Positions 11,150-21,559 of a stretch of DNA of 64,000 nucleotides are shown piece after piece. The DNA lies in contig VNWV01000038.1 of assembly GCA_009801085.1 (NCBI GenBank), positions 39,939-103,938 of the forward strand, written 5' to 3'. The DNA is from Lasiodiplodia sp. COLG20. Its lineage: Eukaryota > Ascomycota > Dothideomycetes > Botryosphaeriales > Botryosphaeriaceae. The notes under the pieces are model-generated. The model saw only the letters and a list, made by a program, of their open reading frames with translations, made no database searches and was not told the origin of the DNA. The stretch's first letter is position 1. Every line of letters begins with the position of its first letter. Position numbers and translations under genes: made by a program.

Positions 11150-11485
11150 GACCTGCCAGAAATTTCAGATAATTTGACAGCGAGGAGGTCAAAACCATCA
11201 CATCTGCCGCTCGCACCCAATTCAACGTTGGAAGCAGTTTTATACGTTAAAGATACGTTAAGATTAATACAATTATCTCATTAGTTATACATCGAAAAGT
11301 AAAAAAAGAGTGTGAAAAGAAAGACAAAAAGACAAAGGAAAAAGAAGAGAAGAGAAAAAAAATAAGAGGGTATCACCACAAAGGGGAAACTGAGTCGTCG
11401 CCGTACAAAAACGAGACTCACAGCCAACCAACCAACCAACCATATTTTTTCACACACACACACTCACCACATCACACCCCTCACC
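11150..11485. other. 3' flank of the SAT4-like gene with simple repeats
   Basis: Purine-rich (A/G runs at about 11297-11370), a CCAA tetranucleotide tract near 11418-11437 and a CA repeat near 11451-11463. Looks like the 3' UTR of the minus-strand gene. No gene seen. Confidence 0.5.
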
Positions 11486-13349
11486 TCACCTCCTCCACCC
11501 CCTCAACGCCGTAACCGTCGTATCGAACCCAGACTCCCCCGCCGCCGCCGTGCCATCGCCACCAGGACTGACGTGGCCCGCCCTCCTCTCCTCCGTCCTG
11601 ATCTCATACGTCGTCTCGACAAACACGCGGTTCTGGCTCAGACTCGTCTGCCGCCCGTGTCCGCGGTTGGCGAAGCCCTCCTCGCTGCCATCCGCGCTCG
11701 ACACGCTCGCGCCGCGGCTGACTCTGTACTCACGCTGTTGCTGGCTCTGCAGCTGCAAGCCAACCTGCTGCTGGCCGCCGCCGCCGCTGCCACGCTTACC
11801 GCCGCCCTCGCGCTTGTACCGATCGCTCTCCAGCAACTCGACCATGGTGATACTCGACGCCGGATCCTTGCTGCACGTGCTCGCGCGCTCGACATCCACA
11901 TCGCTCGCATTGCTATGCAGTTCGATCGCGCCATCGTCGCCGCCGTTCCCGTACCCCCCCTTCTTCACGCCACCCGCACCACCACCACCGATGCGCGAAT
12001 GATGCATCTTACTCCCACCATGCCCAGTCCTCGCATCCGTCGTATTCTCCCCACCCGTCGCCCCCGCACTCCCCATGTACGAGCCAGGCCGCCAAAAGGC
12101 GCGGCCGAACAGCGGGCGCAGCACGGGCAGCTGGACGGTGACGATGCCGACGATGGTCTCGCGCACGCCCCAGCGGTTGATGTTGAGGGCGGAGGGGGCC
12201 TCGCCGAGGGTGAGGGCGGCGCGCGTGATAGCGGCGCCGATGACGAAGATGCCGGAAGACAGCAAAGCCGCGATGGCGAGTTTGCGGGCGGTGGCGACCT
12301 TGAGGCGCCACAGCATGGGGATGGGGATAATCAGGATGGCCGCGTCGGTGATGACGTTGAGCGTGACGGTGACGAGGAGGTTTTGGGTTTTGAAGGTGCA
12401 TTGGGGGCCTGGGAGGGTGGGCGAGATGCGGTAGTTGTCTTTGAAGCTGTATGGGAGGTGGTAGGTTAGTTGGTGGGACTTTGGCGCTGAAGTGATGGTG
12501 GAGAGAATAGGGGGGAGGATGGGGACTTACGGAAAGCAGCCGAAGGTGATGGTCGAGAGGACAGCGAAGTAGGAGGCGCCGCAGAGCCAGAAGAGGTACT
12601 TGATCATGCGGTTTTGCATAGTGCCGAATGTCAGACGCTTGCTGCAACTACTGTGAGTATGTGTCACGAAGACAGCCAGCAGCGATGGGGCCACTTACTA
12701 GAAGAAGAGCATGGTGAACTTCATAGCCCAGATAAGAGCTGTGGCGATGCGTCAGCGCTGTTCCTTGCGAGGGCGAAGAACCGCTTACCAGTGTAGCTAT
12801 ACCAAGCAGCCGTTTGGCATGCCGAGCCGTATTCGAGTTGTTTGATTTGTGCTTCCGTAAGTTCATTCACGATGTCTTGAGTGAGACCTGCGTTTGCGCC
12901 CGTGTGGTCTGTAGTACTTGGTCAGATATGCCTTCAAGAACTGGGTTCCTTGAATGCTTCACTTACAGACTATATCGACGAGTACAGCGTCTGCACAGTT
13001 ATTAGCAACGTGGATCCCCGACAAAGCCTTGTCCCACGGTTGTTTCGAGAAACTCACCCATTGTGTAGAAACCCAATGTCTAACGAAGCATTAGCCGCAT
13101 ATAACCAAGACGTAACCGGCGTCAACTTACAAGAATCGTGATGTAGTCATCTCCAACGAGGCCGCGCAAGCCCACGGTTCTGATGCGAACAACATAACGT
13201 AACGTAATGGTTATGAGGCCGATGATGAACCATGCCTGAGCAAAGAGTGTCAGTGACTGACGCAGAAAGGTACTTTGGTAATGAGCTACCCAAATCTCTC
13301 TCAGGAAGCTGGCATCTTTTTCCAGATGAATCGTATAGCCTTCTGTCAT
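11486..13349 (-). CDS. SAT4/rhodopsin-domain seven-helix membrane protein
   Basis: Member of the large fungal family usually annotated as 'rhodopsin domain' or integral membrane protein; function unknown in most cases. The first exons are 13349-13290 and 13235-13131, then several small exons with short introns to about 12480, and a long last exon ending at 11486. Recognisable family blocks in order: a first helix (AWFIIGLITITLRYVVRI), LVGDDYITIL, HTGANAGLTQDI, ALIWAMKFTMLFFY, KRLTFGTMQNRMIKYLF, a Cys-containing loop (PGPQCTF) after the fifth helix, NVITDAAILIIPIPMLWRLKV and KLAIAALLSSGIFVIGAAITR. The C-terminal ~200 residues are cytosolic and of low complexity (Gly, Gln, Ser runs), probably disordered. 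N-terminus (MTEGYTIHLE) is short. Some small exon boundaries are approximate. Confidence 0.85.
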
Positions 13350-15701
13350 GATGAAGCTCGGCTACAACAGAAGTGAAGAACGATTCACAGAAATGATTGG
13401 GAAGCTGGCGGTAGTAAAGCGAAGACGCAGGTACTCGAAACCCGTCTAGCAATACACCGAGCAGGGATCCGAACAATAGATAAGGACCGGGGAAAACACA
13501 GCGAGATAAAGGCCAAGCACCCTATTTGCAGGGCTGGAAAGCCAGAACTCAGAAGAAAGAAGACGGCACGATTCTTCCAAGAAACGAAAACTGCAGACAA
13601 AACTGGGGGCCCATATATCTATCCATCGTGATAATGAGAGGTACCAGCCGCCCTGAACATGAGCCGCTCTCCACCATGGAGCACATCGGCGACGCGAGCC
13701 GCCAGCCCTGCGTAGGTCCAGAGCATCGACGGAGCTGGCAGCGTTCTGTGCGCCGGAACATTGCGCAGAGCCACAGTCGGCGTTCCTTGCGGACCTCATA
13801 GGCGTCCAAGTGCCTAGATTTGGTGTGAGATAGTAGCGGGCGCCAGGGACGATGAGGAAAGCGGCTCGTCTGTTCCGACATTAGCCTCTCCCAATCTGAG
13901 GGCAGGTGGGGCGCATGGTGGCGGTGTGGCGAGGGGAAAGTAGGCCCTTCTCCGGTCAGTGTGGAGATGCCGTCGGGGGGCAGCAGCGGGGAAGAGGCGC
14001 GAAGGCGTTAGAACAGCGGCCATGGAAGGTTGGCCGCAGCAGCCGGTCGATCAATGGTTCGCGGCAGGCATTTGAAATAGACGCTAAGCATATCCATTGG
14101 TCGGGTTTATCCTCACGGATATCATCCCGCACTGTTTCCGTCGCCAGACGTGAGTGGAAAGGTTTGGCGTTGACCTTTGGTGCTCGCACTCCCTATCGTC
14201 TTGATAAACTTCGACGTTTGGGCTAAGGTAACAGTCCTTGTGTCACATAAATGGCTGGTAGCGAGACTATTCATGTGTAGGTGGTACGTAAAGAGTAATT
14301 GTGTCCGCGTAAGTTTTTTGGTACAGCGCCGGATAGTTTGGCTAGTGTCGAGGGACCGAAAATCCTGATTGACGGCGGCGCGGCCATTCCGGCCCAGCCC
14401 ACCAGTAGACAAGCTCGGCTCCTCCCGACGATCACTAAGAAAAGCGCACGATACCCGGATCGCGGCCACGTCGATTTGGGGGTTTCCCTGTTCATGCATT
14501 GAGGACCTTGTGACTCCGCAGGATGCGGAAACTTTGTTCGAGACCAATCAAATTGGACTCGAAATCTAAAATGTCCGTCAGGTGAATGGCGTCTAGGCTG
14601 ACGCGATGGGACACTTAGAGCGTTTGACCGGATCCTACCTTCCGGTAGCGGTAACTTCGCACCGTTCGTTATTACCGGACTTCGAGGAGCCTCACATGCC
14701 TAGTAGAGAATGGCCGTTCGTCTCAAGGTTGGGACTACCCGTAAATACGAGAAGCCATGGGCAACGTCACGCGCTGGGGGTTACGCCTGAGGTTAGAACA
14801 CACAGAACCAACTCCACCGCCGTCTGGAAACAAACCTTACAGCCTCAGGTGGGGGTGCAAGCGTAAGCCCCGCTCCTGAACGGATAAATTCCCCGGCAAG
14901 GGAACGTTGGACCCGTCATCGCCCCTGATCTCGTTGGTCTGCATCTAGAAATTCACACCCCGGCATAATCCTACTCAAAAATGAAGCTCCATCAGCTTGA
15001 AGGAATGTCTTCCATTGGTTCTGTCTCGCAGCTGCCATTCCCTCGGCGCCACGGTGATTTTAGTTTTCTGTGACAGGTAACTAAGCACGACAATCATGCC
15101 AGAGGGCTGGTAGGATGTGGTGTCACCCCTCGCAGCGGGAAGCTAGCGTGAAAAACTGTGGACCCTGATTGCAGGGGGTTTGAGAATACTCCGGTGACAT
15201 GATAGGTCAGAATTGCGGATTTCTGTGAAAAAGCAACTTTGCCATGGCAGCCGGCTCCGGAATCCCCCTGTACTGTGTTGCGGAAGGCCCGTCGGCAACC
15301 GTGCATCCGCCGACCGAATCGCCGTAGTCGCCGCCACGGAAATTCCAGAACTCCAGCCGCTACCGGATCCGTGAGTACCATCCCGCCTTCTCGCTCTTTT
15401 GGTTGATTGTTTTTTTTTTGGGTAGCGAAGGCTGGTTCCGGGACGGGAACGGAGCGTATGACCATACTTGTGCGTAAAATCATCTCGAAGATAATGCGCG
15501 CAGTGGAGGCCGTGTTTGCGCAACCATTAGCATGCCAGATGGCGAGTTCAGCTACTGACGTAAGCCCTCTATCATGACACTATGACGAGAAGGCCCGGTA
15601 CGTGTCACTGCGGGGCCGAGACGGATCGCTGCAACTATTGAGACGGCGTGTGTGCATTGTTGCGCAATTTCTGCTCGATCCCAAGGCCCCTCCGGATAAC
15701 A
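13350..15701. other. Intergenic, 2.35 kb; no gene seen
   Basis: It lies between the start of the SAT4-like gene and the stop of the Zn2Cys6 gene. Frames up to ~140 codons exist on both strands but overlap one another in GC-rich sequence and show no recognisable motif. No repeat, tRNA or transposon end was recognised. Confidence 0.5.
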
Positions 15702-18147
15702 TCACCCGGCCCAGTCTAACCAGTCCATCCAGTCCAGGTTGTTGGCATAAGCCATAGGGAGGTTGAGATCAAAGGGTTGCAACGCGTTCTGGTCGTTCTG
15801 GATAGCCTGGTCGATCTCAATGTCTGACATCGTCGAGAAAAGGAGCGGTTGCGGCGTGACTGTAGTCTCTCCCGCCCAAGACGTAACCGCAGGGAACTGT
15901 GCCCCAGGCATAGCATCGGTTGAGACTGGGGGCACAGCCTCAGGGATAGACGGGCGGTGGTTGTGTTTTTGTGCGGGCATTGCAGAAATGCTGCGCCCAA
16001 GCATGGCTCTCAAGTATCTCCCGAGTATTGCGGAGACCCCCTCTCTGTGACGCGGTGTGGTCCCAATACGCTCCAACGCACCAGCAGTCTCTTCGATGAG
16101 GTGGCGAACGCTGGGAGCTAGACTTGCGCTGAAGCCTGCTCCGAGGCTGTGGAGGCGTAGGGTGAAACAGGCGGCAAAGGCAACCATGATAGCAGTGTTG
16201 TTCGGCATGGACGCTAACTCCTTCTCGCCGTGCAAGGCAGCACGCATCACATGTAGCGCGGAGGACAGACCGGCTGCTCGGAAGAACCTCCTGACTTCAG
16301 CTGGAGCAGTGGGGTGGTTGACAACGCTACTGTAGAGTGACAGCCTCGTGTGGCTGACGAGAATCTGAACGTATGGTGGGAGGCGATATCCCGCTAACAT
16401 CGTCAGCTCATTAAATTTGGCCGTGATTGCTGGAGACGTACGTTGCTGAGCGTAGGCCCATATCCGATGCCATTGCTCGAAGAAGCTATCAATCATCGTC
16501 TTGATGCTGTGGCACTGTTAGCAGTGCTCTCGCGTAGGACCCACGGCGGAACTTGCCGCTGAACAGAATCGGAAGGCGATGCGACTTCTGGCACAAAAAG
16601 ATCGCAGCAATCCCGAATGTTTTTGATCAGAACATCCAGGTCTCTTCGCATTACGGCAACAGAGACGATGGAGCTGTCCCAAATGTCGGCAATGTCCGAG
16701 ATGTGCCATGCATCGCATCTGTCAACCAGCGATGTTTTCGGCACCACCGGCACACGTCCCCTGGCAAGACAGACGCTGTGCGGAGACTGTCAGCACTAGA
16801 TCGACCAAACCGGCAAGATGTAATTACCCTCGATCAAGCACAAAGAGCGAGAGCCAAGTCCTTTCCCTCCGTCTGAGCAAGCGTCTTCCTAACATGGAGG
16901 ATGGATCGACATTCTCAAAGCCATCCAAGTAAAGGGCCTTTTTGGCGTCGATAGTGTCGGATCCAGTGTAACCCTGCATGCTAGCATCGGGAACGTTATT
17001 AGGGGAAGGGGTGATGATTTTGTGCAACGCAAGGTCCATGGCGACGGTCAGGGCGGCGGAAAGATAAGAGCAAGTTTCGTCGTCTGCCCAATGATCTCCA
17101 AATGACAGCCAGGGGACATTGACCATAAAAGCCAGTACAACCTCGACAGATCTGTAGCGCTCTACCATGGCGGTGTGGGCAAGTTTCCTGCTGTGAGCAG
17201 AAAGCCTTTTGGAGAGAGCTTCGGCAGTAGGGATGAACAGAGCAGAAGCGGCCAGGATTGAGGTCAGCAGAAAGGATGAGCGCCCGCGGACAAAGGACAG
17301 AGAGTGCACGAATCTATCCATGCCCCATCTCGTGTGCGTCAGGTGCTCGAAGAAGCTTTGCTTGAGGTCAGTATACACTCGGCGTACGACATTGAAAGGG
17401 AGGCATACTACTGAAACAATTCATCAGCCTCAGCTTGAGTGACGAGCCCGAGTTCAATGGGGTCCATATCAGGGCTGACATCTAGCTTGGGGCGTAGAGG
17501 ACTGAAGAAAGCTAGGACAGACTCGCTGCTTTGGTCGACATCTTGATAAGGACCGGAATTGAGCCGCAGCCTGGAGAGGTCGGACGCGTGAGCCAAAAGC
17601 TGGAGTGGATTCTCAGCATCATTCAAGGGATAGTCGGCAACAGCAGTGACTGGGGTCGAAGAGTCAGGGCTCGAAGGATTCGAAGGGGAGTAGTCTTCGT
17701 TGGGGAGGCCGGCGGATTGAGCATAGTCGTCAAGGCTTGCGTCCCCCCCATCTTTGGAGGCGCGGTCTCCTTGCGGCAGGTGGCGAACAGCGTTCAGCAG
17801 ATGCTCGAGGTGTAGAGCTGCCTCGTTGGTCTTGGGGTCGGTGCGTCCAGACTGCAGCTGCTGGACTGCCTGCTCGACCTGGAATATGGCTTTCGCCAAG
17901 CCTGTGCGCTTGCTGTCGATGGGTCAGAGGGGAGGCCAGCCTGGGGCAAAGTGGAGACATACTTCTTGGTGCCCTTCTGACGACCGACATGGTGTGAGGG
18001 AATGACGCAATCGGAACCCTTTTGACGGCACTTTTTGCATACGGTGGCGCCGGGATCTCGGAGGCATTTCGTCTTGGTGCGGCGGCAGGCGATGCAGGCG
18101 GCCTGCTTGTTGCTCTTTGCGCTGCTCTCGCGCATTTGATCGTCCAT
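15702..18147 (-). CDS. Zn2Cys6 transcription factor with fungal-specific regulatory domain, 749 aa
   Basis: Nuclear DNA-binding regulator. Exons 18147-17963, 17912-17412, 17355-16828, 16775-16545 and 16506-15702 join in frame to 749 residues. The binuclear zinc cluster is C18-x2-C21-x6-C28-x8-C37-x2-C40-x6-C47 (core ACIACRRTKTKC), followed by a basic linker. The middle shows the fungal transcription factor domain: helices around FGDHWADDETCSYLSAALTVAMDLALH, then RRERTWLSLFVLDRG joined by splicing to VCLARGR. The C-terminus is acidic and aromatic (DWMDWLDWAG), resembling an activation tail. The start at 18147 is chosen because it sits just upstream of the zinc cluster; the frame stays open to 18297. 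It is divergent from the AhpD-like gene at 18609, which could be a target. The regulated pathway is not readable from sequence. Confidence 0.9.
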
Positions 18148-18608
18148 GGCGGGCAGGAGCGCAGGCGCAGGGCGTCCGGGAGCGACAGCCGTCTCGTCTC
18201 GGCGACGGAATGCTTTAGGCGCGCATGCTGTGATGATGATTGCGCGGCGGAGAAGTGGACGGGTTCGGCGCGGGCTGGGCCGGCAGTGGCCAAGCACCCA
18301 AGCTTCCTCTGTGCCTCCGCCGCTTACTCGCGCCCAATCCTCCCCGCATCTCCATCACCACCACCAAGATCCTCTCCGCTGCGAGCGGAATCCATCGCCG
18401 TCCCTTCTAGTCAGCACGCGCTCGGCATGCTCGGTTTATGAGCTGTTTCCCTCGGTCGTGCGGCCCCCGCGACGCCGCTCGTCCCACCGGCGCTACTTTT
18501 GGACCCGAATCGCCAGAGCTCCAACCTGACATGTGAGCTCCATCAACACTTAGCCGCCGCCGCCGAGCAGCATCCGTCTGTCACACCTCAACTCCACCCA
18601 TTGGCGCC
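18148..18608. promoter_or_regulatory. Divergent intergenic promoter region
   Basis: A 461-bp region shared by the Zn2Cys6 gene (-) and the AhpD-like gene (+). GC-rich with short pyrimidine tracts. I see no clear TATA box. The first 150 bp also stay open in the frame of the zinc-cluster gene, so its start could be further upstream. Confidence 0.5.
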
Positions 18609-19545
18609 ATGTCGAAGCTGTCCGAGCCGCTGAAGGCCCTCATCAACGCCGGCTTTGCCCGCCCAGGCCCTGCGCCCGCCCCGAAGGGCATCCGCTCGCT
18701 GTTCGAACGCATCGCGAAAGACTCGGCCGCGAAGAATGTCGCGACACCGTGCTGGCTCACCATCGCCACGGCCACCTCGATGACCATGAACTCGCCCGCC
18801 TCGATGAAGGAGCTCTACGACATCGCCACAGCCTCCAAAGACCAGAAGGCCGCCGTCGACACGGCCGAGCTGATGCGCGAAGTCGGCCTCAAGTGCATCG
18901 GCTTCAACGGCATCCCGCGCACAATCAACTGCCTGGGCGCCTTCCGCGGCAGCCTACCCGAGAACGTCGTCCGCAGCCTGTCGACAACACCCACCAGGTC
19001 AGTCGGCACTCCATTCTGCGCCTGCTGCTCCGCGCAACACAAACGCGAGAGAACCCCTAACTAACCACCGTCGGATTCGCAGAACACCCACCAACCAGAA
19101 TCTCGAGGCCATGCGCACGCGCGGCTTTGGCCTGTGGTCCGACATCTACCGGCCGTTCGACGAGAAGCTGCTGGCCAAGCTGGCCGACTCGCACCCGGAT
19201 CTGCCCGTGCACATCATCAACAGCCACTACTCGGCCCTCTTCACCGACCCGCCCGAGAAGGCCACGCCGCGCGTCGGTCGCACCCTGACGTCGCTGGTCG
19301 GCATCTCGTGCCTGCGCGCCCAGACGGGCGTCGGCCCGCAGGTGCTATCGCACGTCTTCGGCCTGCGCAAGGCCTTTGACGAGGAAGGAATCAAGACGAA
19401 TGTCGAGGCCGACATCCCCGGCGCGCGCTGGCTGGCCAGCGAGGAGGGTAACTTTTGGATACTGCAGACGGTAGATGAGATCGTGAGGGAGATTGGGGCT
19501 GGTGAGGGGACGACGTACGCGCCGGGTCTGCGTGCGAAGTTGTAA
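18609..19545 (+). CDS. AhpD-like superfamily protein, 283 aa
   Basis: Two exons, 18609-18997 and 19083-19545, join (R-T-P at the splice) to 283 residues. The protein is mostly helical. It resembles fungal proteins assigned to the AhpD-like (carboxymuconolactone decarboxylase-type) fold: REVGLKCIGFNGIPRTINCLGAFR in the first half, and TSLVGISCLRAQTGVGPQVLSHVFGLRKA in the second. AhpD enzymes use a C-x2-C pair for peroxide reduction; here the equivalent region has a single Cys (ISCLRAQ) and a distal His, so peroxidase activity is doubtful. No signal peptide or membrane segment is evident. It is transcribed divergently from a Zn2Cys6 regulator and convergently with the CoA-transferase gene, whose stop is only 107 bp away. 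Family assignment is from pattern memory and moderately sure; function is unknown. Confidence 0.75.
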
Positions 19546-19652
19546 ATACGTGTTGGAGATTGGAGATATAAAGACTTTCGATAACATAAATAATTGGATA
19601 TATTCAGAAAAGAAAACGCTGGCTTATGCACAGAAAGTATTAACACCTCTAT

Positions 19653-21559
19653 TTACTCCATGGTCTTCAGATCCTCTGCCACCTTGAACTTCGCATCCGT
19701 CTTGCTCTGGACCTCTTCGACCGAAACACCGGGAGCAACTTCGGTGAGTGTCAACCCACCATTCGCTCTATCGACTTCAAACACGCACTAATCAATGTCA
19801 GTACTCAAAGGCGTCAGTAAGACAAGCTCGGTCAAGAGTCTCACAATGTCCGTTATGATGGTGCTGACCACCTTCGCGCCAGTCAACGGGAGCTTGCACT
19901 CCTGCACGATCTTCGAAGACCCGTCCTTGGCAACATGCTCTGTTGCGACGATGATCTTGGTGATGTCAGGATTTGACACGAGGTCAATGGCGCCTCCCAT
20001 GCCCTTGAACGTCTTGCCAGGAATCATGTAGTTGGCGAGGTCTCCAGAGGCGCTGACTTGGAGAGCCTATATAAAAGTGCGTTAGTTTGACCACCAAACT
20101 TGAACAGACCTAATACGAAAACTTACACCGAGGACGGAAACATCAACATGGCCGCCACGGATCATTCCGAAAGATTCAGCGCTGTCAAATGTTGATGCGC
20201 CAGGCACGAGCGTGACGGTCTCCTTTCCAGCATTGATGAGGTCGGGGTCGACTTCGTCCTCCGTCGGATACGGTCCCTAGTTCAAGTCAGCATCCAGTTC
20301 GTCAAACCCCATCTCAGAAGAAGAGGGGGGAAAGGAAGTTTCTCCATACCATCCCCAGCAGCCCATTCTCGCTCTGAATCCACACCTTGACATCGGGGTC
20401 CAAAAAGCTCGGCGCAAGCGTCGGAATGCCCACGCCGAGATTGACATAGTACCCCTCCTTCAGCTCCTTCGCCGTCCTGCGCGCTATGCGCTCCCTCTTC
20501 GGATCGAGCTTCTGCTCCTTCCCCACCTCCCTCACCTTCCTTACCTCCACACTCTTCTCCGCCGTCGCCGGGACAATCCGATCAACAAAAATGCCCGGCA
20601 AATGCACGTTATCCGGCTCAATCGCGCCAACCGGCACAATCTCCTCCGCCTCGACGATCGCCACATCCGCCGCCTTCGCCATCAGCGGCGCAAACGTCTT
20701 GGTCGTGTATCTGAACTGGCAATTCCCCGCCTCATCCACGCGCCACGCGCGCAAGATCGCCACATCCCCCTTCAGCGCCTCCTCCATCACGTACTCCCTC
20801 CCGCCAAACGTCCTCGTCTCCTTCTCCCGCCCATGCTCCAGCACCTCCTTGCCGCCCTCGCCTCCGCCCAACCTGACCGGTATCCCGCCCGTCTGCACGA
20901 GCGTGTTGACGCCCGTCGCCGTGTAAAACGCCGGGATGCCCGCGCCGGCCGCGCGCAGCCGCTCCGCGATCGTGCCCTGCGGCGTCAGCTCGACGGCAAT
21001 GCGGCCCGCCAGATATTCTTTCTCGAGGTGCTTGTTCGCGCCGAGGTAGGAGAGGATCAGCCGCGTGACCTGGCCCGATTGGGCGAGCAGGGCTAGCCCG
21101 TATTGCCCGGCGCCGGCGTTGTTGGAGACGGCGGTGAGGGAGTGGAGGGAGGAGGCGCCGCGGCGGGCGATGGCTTCGATGAGGGTTTCTGTGGGGGAGA
21201 TGAGGGTGGGGTTAGTCTTGGGGGGGTTGGAGGAGAGGGAAAGGGTGCTACTAACGTGCGATGCCGCACACGCCGAAGCCGGCGCTGAGGACGGTCGAGC
21301 CGCTCTTCAGGTCGGCGATGGCGTCGTCGGCGCTGGCGTACAGCTTCGATGCGCCTCGGTTCTTGGATGGCGCTTTGGCGGCCGCTGAGGGGCTGGCGTC
21401 TTTCTTGAAACCGCGGCGCTCGCTGCGGACGTAGCGGATGGTCACTGGTAGGGGCGCTGCGAGTGGTCGTGATGTGCATAGTGCGGTGCGCGAGGCGGCG
21501 CATTGGAGGGCTGGGAGGCCGCTGCGGGCTATTCTGAGGGCGCGCTGTGGGAGAGCCAT
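19653..21559 (-). CDS. Succinyl-CoA:3-ketoacid CoA-transferase, mitochondrial (SCOT), 549 aa
   Basis: Transfers CoA from succinyl-CoA to acetoacetate (or another short acid) in the mitochondrial matrix. Five exons, 21559-21256, 21188-20350, 20276-20127, 20066-19845 and 19787-19653, splice to 549 residues. The N-terminus is Arg/Ala/Ser-rich without acids for ~45 residues ([19 protein letters not shown]), a matrix-targeting sequence. The A-subunit part has the CoA-transferase pattern around [12 protein letters not shown] and later [18 protein letters not shown]; the B-subunit part has [11 protein letters not shown] and [10 protein letters not shown] with the catalytic Glu at about 375 (ENG), then [23 protein letters not shown] and [14 protein letters not shown]. 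Both halves are in one chain, as in eukaryotic SCOT (and fungal acetate CoA-transferases; the exact acyl pair cannot be told apart here). Exon 3 follows directly after the GLLGM motif, as expected. Confidence 0.93.
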
